Origin: Spirochaetia bacterium UBA5368
Lineage (GTDB): Bacteria; Spirochaetota; UBA4802; UBA5368
Length of the DNA: 11,181 nucleotides
Direction: 5' to 3'
Assembly (NCBI GenBank): GCA_002407865.1
Contig: DHPI01000073.1
Span: 13,263 to 24,443, forward strand
Under the pieces are notes generated by a model. It worked only from the letters and a program-made list of their open reading frames with translations, made no database searches and had not been told where the DNA came from. Positions within the stretch are counted from its first letter, which is position 1; the number at the start of each line of letters is the position of its first letter. Shown in pieces: positions 6,081-11,181 of this stretch. Made by a program: the position numbers and the translations under genes.

Positions 6081-7646
6081 TCACGACCAGCGGACTGTCG
6101 TTCCCGCTTTCGATGACGTCACCGAAATACATTCGAGCGCGCGCAGTCGTTCCAGCTCTGTTGTTATTTCGCCATCATCGTAACCGATCTTTCCGTGCAG
6201 GGATGCGGCAAAATCCGACAGCACATCCTCATCCGACGCGTTTCCGTCAAGGCCGCGATAGTTTTCGATATATTCACCGACAATCAGCTTCTCGTTGAAA
6301 TCGAACGACTGGATACCGTGCATCATATCCTGATCCTTATCCGAAAGCGCCTCGCCTTTGCCTTTTCGGGCGCCGATGTCCTCGACATATTCACGTATTT
6401 TCCCATTAAATTCGCTCACGATGCGGTCGATCTCACTGTACGGCATGGTGCCGGTCTCCGATACCGACTGGTTGGCGTCGTACAGGTCCCAGTTATCGGT
6501 AAGGATCCGCAGGCCGTATTCCTCTTTTTTATCACGCACCTCGGTACCCGGAAACGGCGCGAGTATATGATACCCGTACAGCGGGCTAAGGCTTTTCGCG
6601 AACTCCATCGTCGTGCGCACGGTTTCCGGCGTTTCACCGGGAAGGCCGAGAATATACGATGTCATCGGCTCAATACCCACATCGTTGCAGAGCGCCACAG
6701 CGTTTCTGCATTTCTCCAGCGTGATGTTCTTTTTGACGCGGTCAAGTATCTCCTGATTGCCGCTTTCTATGCCGAAGCACAGCGTGGTGCAGCCCGCCGC
6801 CTTCAGGCTTTCCAGCAGTTCCTTCGAAACGGTATCCACGCGGGCAAAGGCGACCCACGGATGGCGTATGCCGCGACGCATTATCTCGTCGCAAATGGCC
6901 ATGCATCGCTTTTTGTTCGCGGTAAAAAGATCATCCACGATATTGATCTGCTTGAAACGCATGGTGGAAAGCAGCTCGAACTCGTCAACGACGCGGTTGA
7001 CGTCAAAATACCGCACCTTGCGCCCGACCATGCGGCTGCCTACGCAGAATATACATTTATTGGGGCACCCGCGCGAGGTCACCATGTTGATAGGAAATCC
7101 CATCGCGCGGTACTTGCTCAGAGACACCAGATGTCTCGCCGGATACGGCAAAATATTGATGTCGGGGATGAGCGGCCTGTTTTCGTTATGCGTCACCATC
7201 CCGTTTTTGTGGTACGATATCCCCTGCACCTTGTCCACCGGAACACCCATGTCGATGGCCCGCAGCATCTCGGTAAACGTTATCTCGCCTTCGCCGCGCA
7301 CGATGTAATCGACATGCCCGTTATGAAGGAGAATGCTGTCCGCGTCGAAGGTGACATGGGGCCCGCCCATAACGGTAATAATATCGGGATTCTCATCCTT
7401 GTAGTCCTTTAATATGGCCAGGGCGCGGTTGACTGTCATCGTCACCGCGGTTGCTCCCACAACGTCGGGTTTGAATTCATTCAACGTTTTTTTCACCCGT
7501 TCTCGTGAATACGGCTGCACGATATAATCTTCTATTCTGACATCAACACCTTCCTTAAGTAAAAACGCCGCAAGCGATATCAATCCAAACGGCGGCGTCG
7601 GTGATTCTTCAAAGGGATACGGTGGATTTATAAGTAAAACCTTCAT
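6081..7646 (-). CDS. Cobalamin-binding-type radical SAM enzyme (B12-binding plus radical SAM domains)
   Basis: A 521-residue enzyme with the two-domain plan of class B, cobalamin-type radical SAM proteins. Residues 1-140 form a B12-binding-like Rossmann domain: VLLINPPYPFEESPTPPFGL (3-22), PDVVGATAVT (60-69), VMGGPHVTFD (92-101) and YIVRGEGE (114-121). The radical SAM domain carries the cluster motif C194-x3-C198-x2-C201 in SRGCPNKCIFC, then INIVDDLFT, CFGIESGNQEILDRVKK and SYILGLPGETPETV. About 80 C-terminal residues (440-521) are acidic and unassigned. Such enzymes methylate or rearrange unreactive carbons in lipids, tetrapyrroles and natural products; the substrate here is not readable. 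GAGGAA lies 5 bases before the ATG at 7646. It appears to be a single-gene unit, convergent with the methyltransferase gene and divergent from the rnf operon. Confidence 0.9.
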   Translation of the reverse strand: MKVLLINPPYPFEESPTPPFGLISLAAFLLKEGVDVRIEDYIVQPYSRERVKKTLNEFKPDVVGATAVTMTVNRALAILKDYKDENPDIITVMGGPHVTFDADSILLHNGHVDYIVRGEGEITFTEMLRAIDMGVPVDKVQGISYHKNGMVTHNENRPLIPDINILPYPARHLVSLSKYRAMGFPINMVTSRGCPNKCIFCVGSRMVGRKVRYFDVNRVVDEFELLSTMRFKQINIVDDLFTANKKRCMAICDEIMRRGIRHPWVAFARVDTVSKELLESLKAAGCTTLCFGIESGNQEILDRVKKNITLEKCRNAVALCNDVGIEPMTSYILGLPGETPETVRTTMEFAKSLSPLYGYHILAPFPGTEVRDKKEEYGLRILTDNWDLYDANQSVSETGTMPYSEIDRIVSEFNGKIREYVEDIGARKGKGEALSDKDQDMMHGIQSFDFNEKLIVGEYIENYRGLDGNASDEDVLSDFAASLHGKIGYDDGEITTELERLRALECISVTSSKAGTTVRWS

Positions 7647-7760
7647 GTGGTTCCTCGCAGATACGCGATATAATCACGCAGACAGGGATTAACCGCGGCA
7701 GTATTCGTTATTCCCGATTAGCGTGACACGCCCTCTTTTTGTAAAGAATTTATCGGACAC

Positions 7761-7779
7761 TGCAAGAATATTTCTTGCA
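7761..7779. promoter_or_regulatory. Perfect palindrome, candidate operator
   Basis: TGCAAGAA at 7761-7768 and TTCTTGCA at 7772-7779 are exact inverted copies separated by TAT. The size and symmetry fit a dimeric repressor site. It lies 115 bases upstream of the radical SAM start and about 130 upstream of the rnf promoter, so it could serve either gene. No T-run follows on the left-reading strand, which argues against a terminator. I cannot name the regulator. Confidence 0.45.
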
Positions 7780-7863
7780 AATCTTATTTTGATGGAAAAA
7801 AAGGATGCATCAGGCGCACAAACATGATATGCTGCGGACGAGCTCAATGGAGTGTCCCGCTTT

Positions 7864-7892
7864 AATTATTATTTTTGCGGAAAAAAATAATT
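7864..7892. repeat. AT-rich imperfect inverted repeat next to the rnf promoter
   Basis: Arms AATTATT-A-TTTTT (7864-7876) and AAAAAAATAATT (7881-7892) pair around a GCGG loop with a single bulged A at 7871. It ends just before the -35 box at 7894. It could be an upstream promoter element, a binding site for a DNA-bending protein, or an ordinary AT-rich stretch. Confidence 0.4.
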
Positions 7893-7893
7893 C

Positions 7894-7923
7894 TTGACCG
7901 GATATAGCGATAGTCCCTATATG
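7894..7923 (+). promoter_or_regulatory. Sigma70-like promoter for the rnf operon
   Basis: TTGACC at 7894-7899 (five of six to consensus) and TATATG at 7918-7923 are separated by 18 bases. Transcription would start near 7930, leaving a leader of about 115 bases before the ATG at 8045. An inverted repeat (ATATAG at 7902-7907, CTATAT at 7917-7922) overlaps the spacer and -10 box and could bind a repressor. Confidence 0.55.
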
Positions 7924-8044
7924 GAGGGTTAAGAGCAAAGCAAGCAATTAGTGTTGTATTATTACTTTTTTGTATTTATGTATATTTTTTCTACCTTAGG
8001 TTCGTTACTTCACAGGAAACTATAAACATGTAAGGTGATACACA

Positions 8045-8323
8045 ATGGTAAAAGAGAAGATTTTTTGCGCAAATTGTCTGAACTGCATCGTGATCCGCCA
8101 GTACGAGTCAGAACCGGACCGTTACGTATTGCGCGTGAAATGCCTCAAGAAAAAATGGGTAAAACGCTCCGGTGAGGAGAAACTCTATAAATATTTTACG
8201 GTCGCCCGGCGCATCATGGAAGATTGTGACACCTACGTCGATGCGGGCGAGCTCTTCCCGTATATAAAAAATCTGCGGAAAGAGCTTCCAATTAAGGACG
8301 AAATTTATTCGACCAAGGGTTGA
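8045..8323 (+). CDS. Small Cys-rich protein heading the rnf operon, function unknown
   Basis: A 92-residue, soluble, basic protein that I do not recognise by name. Five cysteines stand out: C8, C11 and C14 form a CxxCxxC motif (FCANCLNC), with C33 (VKCLKKKW) and C61 (EDCDTY) further on. This arrangement suggests a metal site, zinc or an iron-sulfur cluster. The middle is strongly charged (KKKWVKRSGEEKLYKYF, 35-51). There is no signal peptide or membrane helix. AAGGTGA lies 6 bases before the ATG, an excellent ribosome site, and the stop is two bases from the rnfC ATG, so co-translation with rnfC is likely. A role in Rnf assembly, cluster delivery or regulation is inferred from position only. 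Confidence 0.85.
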   Translation: MVKEKIFCANCLNCIVIRQYESEPDRYVLRVKCLKKKWVKRSGEEKLYKYFTVARRIMEDCDTYVDAGELFPYIKNLRKELPIKDEIYSTKG

Positions 8324-8325
8324 TT

Positions 8326-9654
8326 ATGGCGTTTAACACCTTTATCGGAGGAATTCATCCGCCTGAGAACAAGCATCTTACCGAAGATAAAGCTTTTTCA
8401 AACCTATCGATTCCGCAATTATGCTATATACCCATGCAGCAACATGTGGGAAAGCCGGCAAACCCCATCGTCGAGGTGGGGGACACGGTCCGCGAGGGGC
8501 AGTTGATCGGCCTCTCGGACGGCTATATCAGCGCAAATGTGCATGCATCCGTGCCCGGTAAGGTTGTTGAAATCGGCAGATATCCCACACTATACTCGAA
8601 AGAAGGCGTCTGCGTCGTCATCGAGGCGCAGGGCGCGTTCTCAACGTCGGGCAAAATACTCGACGAGGAGCAGTGGGAATCGCTTACCGCGCTTGATTTA
8701 ATAAATCGTGTCGCGGAGGCCGGGATTGTGGGTCTCGGCGGAGCCGCGTTCCCAACGCATGTAAAACTTCAGCCGCCGCGCAAGCGCCAAATCGATACGC
8801 TCATCGTCAACGGTTCGGAATGCGAACCATATCTTACCGTCGACGACATGTTGATGCAAACCCATCCTTCCGAGATCATCGAGGGCGTTCGTGTTGCACT
8901 GAAAATTCTCGGCATCACCCAGGCGTTTATCGGCATTGAAAAAAACAAGCCGAAGGCCATTCAAGCGCTTGAGGAGCGGCTCACGGCGATCTCGATACCG
9001 GAAAAAATTACCGTCGCCCCGCTGAAGGTGAAATATCCCCAGGGCGCCGAAAAACAGCTTATTCACAGCATACTGAAACGCAATGTGCCGTCGGGCGGGC
9101 TTCCAATGGATGTACATGTCGTCGTGCAAAACGTCGGCACCATTTTCGCCATACGGGAAGCCGTTGTACTGCGCAAGCCCCTGTTCGAGCGTTTCATTAC
9201 CGTTACCGGCGAAATAGTAAAAAAGCCGGGCAACTACAAGGCGCGGCTTGGCACCCGGATATCGGATGTGATCGAGGAATGCGGGGGACTCACCGAAAAA
9301 CCGGGAAAGATTATCATGGGCGGTCCTATGTGCGGTATTGCCGTTGACACCATCGAAATTCCGGTCGTTAAAGGCACGTCGGGTCTTCTATTTCTGAAAA
9401 ACGAAGAAATCCAGGTTTCGCAATACCGCCCGTGCATCCGCTGCGGCAGATGCGTGGCCGTCTGCCCCGCCGGCCTTATGCCCTTCGAACTCGTGAATGC
9501 GATCGAGAAAGGGCGATACGACCTTGTGGAGCCATCGAACCCCTTTGACTGTATCATGTGCGGGTCGTGCGCATACTGCTGCCCATCCAAAAGACCGTTA
9601 AACCACTTCATTAGAATGGCGCAGGAAAAGCTTCACAAGAAACACAAGCAATAA
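8326..9654 (+). CDS. rnfC: Electron transport complex subunit RnfC
   Basis: A 442-residue peripheral subunit of the Rnf complex, which couples ferredoxin oxidation and NAD reduction to Na+ or H+ export. RnfC carries the NADH/FMN module and docks on the cytoplasmic face. The opening GGIHPPENK (8-16) is the family hallmark. Then come a barrel-sandwich segment (about 36-105), the nucleotide/flavin motif GLGGAAFPTHVKL (136-148) with NGSECEPYLTVDD (162-174), and an SLBB-like region (about 290-340). Two [4Fe-4S] motifs close the chain: C370, C373, C376, C380P and C409, C412, C415, C419P. It lacks the long repetitive C-terminal extension of gammaproteobacterial RnfC. I place the start at ATG 8326, with AAGGG 6 bases upstream; a TTG at 8320 in the same frame overlaps the previous stop and is less likely. 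Confidence 0.97.
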   Translation: MAFNTFIGGIHPPENKHLTEDKAFSNLSIPQLCYIPMQQHVGKPANPIVEVGDTVREGQLIGLSDGYISANVHASVPGKVVEIGRYPTLYSKEGVCVVIEAQGAFSTSGKILDEEQWESLTALDLINRVAEAGIVGLGGAAFPTHVKLQPPRKRQIDTLIVNGSECEPYLTVDDMLMQTHPSEIIEGVRVALKILGITQAFIGIEKNKPKAIQALEERLTAISIPEKITVAPLKVKYPQGAEKQLIHSILKRNVPSGGLPMDVHVVVQNVGTIFAIREAVVLRKPLFERFITVTGEIVKKPGNYKARLGTRISDVIEECGGLTEKPGKIIMGGPMCGIAVDTIEIPVVKGTSGLLFLKNEEIQVSQYRPCIRCGRCVAVCPAGLMPFELVNAIEKGRYDLVEPSNPFDCIMCGSCAYCCPSKRPLNHFIRMAQEKLHKKHKQ

Positions 9655-9676
9655 TAATTACAACCGGACAACGCTT

Positions 9677-10753
9677 ATGCCCCAGAAAAAATCACTTGCA
9701 CCAGAACTTGTACTTTCCAGCGCGCCTCACGTAAAGGCCGGGCAATCGATAACATCCATAATGTGGATGGTCGTGCTCGCGCTCATGCCGGCGACGCTTT
9801 ATTCCGTATATCTGTACGGCATTCATGCCCTTCTCGTGATATGCGTCGCCATCATCGCCGCTGTTGCGTCAGAAGCGCTGTACCTTTTTTTAATGAAAAA
9901 GCCGGTAACCATACTTGACGGATCGGCAGTAATCACCGGACTTTTGCTCGCCATGAACGTACCGCCCGATGTGCCGTTATGGACTGTCGGCATAGGCTCG
10001 GCGTTCGCCATTATCATCGCAAAACAGCTCTTCGGCGGCCTCGGCTTCAACATATTCAATCCGGCTCTTGCGGGCCGCGCATTTTTGATGGCGTCATGGC
10101 CCGTATACATGACAACAAAATGGCACACCTTCACTCCAACAAATGTGCTCTCGCAGGGGATAACGAATATCACCGACATGCCCGAACAGGCGTTTGATGT
10201 AGTGACACAGGCGACGCCGCTCGGCGCATTGAAGGAGGTCCCGAAGCTGCTGTCCGATCTGCACGTACTGCCCGACATGCTGCACAATCTGCTCTTTTCC
10301 AAAGAAATGTTGAAATCCCTCTTCGTGGGGAATGTCGGCGGCTGCATTGGCGAGACTTCCGCTCTGCTTCTTATTCTGGGAGGGCTGTTCCTTCTCTATA
10401 AGCGGATCATCACATGGCATGTTCCGGCAATGTACATCGGCACGGTTGTAATTTTCATGTATTGCTACTACTCACTGAGCGGGTTCCCCTATCCTGTTGA
10501 GGCGACAGTATATCATGTCTTCTCGGGCGGTCTAATGCTCGGCGCGTTTTTTATGGCGACCGATATGGTGACCTCTCCGGTGACATGGAAGGGCATGCTC
10601 ATCTTCGGAGCCGGATGCGGCATTCTGACGTGCGTTATCAGGCTCTGGGGCGGCTACCCCGAGGGCGTATCGTATTCGATATTATTGATGAATACGGCCG
10701 TGCCGTTGATTGACAGGTATACAAAACCGCGGATATTCGGTACGCGCGCATGA
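9677..10753 (+). CDS. rnfD: Electron transport complex subunit RnfD
   Basis: A 358-residue integral membrane subunit of Rnf, related to NqrB. It begins with LVLSSAPHVKAG (11-22), typical of the family, and contains many hydrophobic helices (for example 28-48, 50-72, 104-116, 228-244, 252-268, 280-296, 304-324). The motif KQLFGGLGFNIFNPALAGRAF (116-136) is a family signature. VVTQATPLGALK (175-186) matches the site where FMN is attached through a phosphoester bond, making Thr180 the likely flavin-bearing residue. Helices near the C terminus include GFPYPVEATVYHVFSGGLMLGAFFMATDMVTSP, which is strongly conserved. It starts 22 bases after the rnfC stop; the ribosome site is weak. The order rnfC-rnfD-rnfG matches known operons. 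Confidence 0.96.
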   Translation: MPQKKSLAPELVLSSAPHVKAGQSITSIMWMVVLALMPATLYSVYLYGIHALLVICVAIIAAVASEALYLFLMKKPVTILDGSAVITGLLLAMNVPPDVPLWTVGIGSAFAIIIAKQLFGGLGFNIFNPALAGRAFLMASWPVYMTTKWHTFTPTNVLSQGITNITDMPEQAFDVVTQATPLGALKEVPKLLSDLHVLPDMLHNLLFSKEMLKSLFVGNVGGCIGETSALLLILGGLFLLYKRIITWHVPAMYIGTVVIFMYCYYSLSGFPYPVEATVYHVFSGGLMLGAFFMATDMVTSPVTWKGMLIFGAGCGILTCVIRLWGGYPEGVSYSILLMNTAVPLIDRYTKPRIFGTRA

Positions 10754-10819
10754 CACAGGCCACCAATTGCACATACCGGCAGGAACACCACGCAATGGCC
10801 GATCAACCGAGGTTAATGC

Positions 10820-11181
10820 ATGAATAAGTCATTAGTAAAACCGACTATAATTCTCGCAGTGATCGCGTTTATCGCGACGTTTGCGCTTTCGCATATCAAA
10901 AAGATAACATATCCGAGCATTCAGAAACAGGAACGGCAAAAGCGCGACGCCGCGCTCATGGCTGTGCTCCCCGGCTATACAATTACGGAAGAAAAAAGGG
11001 CCCCGATCGACAACAGGGAATTCACATACTGGATCGCGGAAAAGATCGAAAACAATGCGCCGATCACAGCGTATGCATTCGTGACAGAAAAGGGCGGTTA
11101 CAGCGGACCGGTGCGTTCAATGGTCGGAATCGACAAATCCGGCAGATTGCTCGGGATCGCGATTATTCAGCAGTCGGAAAA
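10820..11181 (+). CDS. rnfG: Electron transport complex subunit RnfG, N-terminal part (runs off window)
   Basis: About 120 codons are visible before the right edge. RnfG is an inner-membrane protein with an extracytoplasmic FMN-binding domain that carries a covalently attached flavin. A hydrophobic helix (8-25, PTIILAVIAFIATFALSH) follows a short basic N terminus, and the start of the FMN-binding domain is clear at GYSGPVRSMVGID (93-105) and LLGIAIIQQSE (110-120). The (S/T)GAT-type flavin-linking motif lies beyond the window. The ATG at 10820 has GAGG 7 bases upstream; another ATG at 10816 is out of frame and stops after three codons. The 66-base gap after rnfD holds no feature I can support. 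Confidence 0.92.
   Translation, partial: MNKSLVKPTIILAVIAFIATFALSHIKKITYPSIQKQERQKRDAALMAVLPGYTITEEKRAPIDNREFTYWIAEKIENNAPITAYAFVTEKGGYSGPVRSMVGIDKSGRLLGIAIIQQSE

Larger units (their letters stand above)
7647..8044. other. 398-bp divergent intergenic region, AT-rich, no convincing gene
   Basis: This gap separates the radical SAM gene from the rightward rnf cluster. It is clearly richer in A and T than the genes, especially from 7861 on. It holds a perfect palindrome (7761-7779), a bulged AT-rich inverted repeat (7864-7892), a sigma70-like promoter facing right (7894-7923) and T-rich runs at 7960-7990. I see no tRNA, no recognisable riboswitch, and only very short open frames without ribosome sites. 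Confidence 0.7.

Noticed and set aside
6195..7412. 405-codon open frame on the plus strand
   Set aside because: It lies antisense inside the radical SAM gene, whose motifs are unmistakable; the plus-strand translation resembles no protein family.
7805..7897. 30-codon open frame upstream of the rnf promoter
   Set aside because: No properly spaced ribosome site, and it runs through an inverted repeat into the -35 box; probably chance.
7924..8044. Possible riboswitch in the leader before the small Cys-rich gene
   Set aside because: The sequence is AT-rich with no conserved aptamer motif that I recognise and no strong nested stems.

Overview
The window looks like a chromosomal piece of a diderm, probably anaerobic bacterium. 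It encodes an MCE/Mla-type lipid-transport operon, which implies an outer membrane, and the start of an Rnf ion-pumping ferredoxin:NAD oxidoreductase operon. Base composition is close to balanced, with AT-rich spacers. The gene mix (Mla-like operon, DUF4015-type putative glycosidase, Rnf with an extra small Cys-rich gene) would fit a spirochaete-like lineage, but this is a guess because there is no rRNA or other phylogenetic marker.

Layout, left to right. (a) 2-304 (+): the end of an unidentified gene, overlapping tail-to-tail with the next. (b) 237-3431 (-): a four-gene operon read right to left, with an MlaE-like permease, an MlaF-like ABC subunit, a single-MCE-domain MlaD-like protein and a family 2 glycosyltransferase. 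(c) 3681-5971 (+): a translationally coupled pair, a membrane-anchored DUF4015-type protein with a LysM-like segment and a class I SAM methyltransferase. (d) 5972-6080: a short convergent spacer with a strong hairpin. (e) 6081-7646 (-): a single cobalamin-binding-type radical SAM enzyme. (f) 7647-8044: about 400 bp with no convincing gene, AT-rich and palindrome-rich, holding a good sigma70-like promoter facing right. (g) 8045-11181 (+): a small Cys-rich protein, then rnfC, rnfD and the start of rnfG, cut by the window edge.

The most striking observation is the ABC subunit at 1816-2580. It aligns along its whole length with MlaF, yet nearly every ATP-handling residue is replaced: the Walker A lysine and following Ser/Thr, the Walker B aspartate, the catalytic glutamate, the second signature glycine and the switch histidine. 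The frame is open and flanked by intact permease and MCE genes, so this looks like a maintained pseudo-ATPase inside a lipid transporter rather than decay. The permease is also divergent at its C terminus. Either this Mla-like complex works without ATP hydrolysis by this subunit, or it borrows another ATPase encoded elsewhere.

The second point of interest is the 92-residue protein with five cysteines that heads the rnf operon, almost abutting rnfC; it may be an accessory or assembly factor for the Rnf complex.
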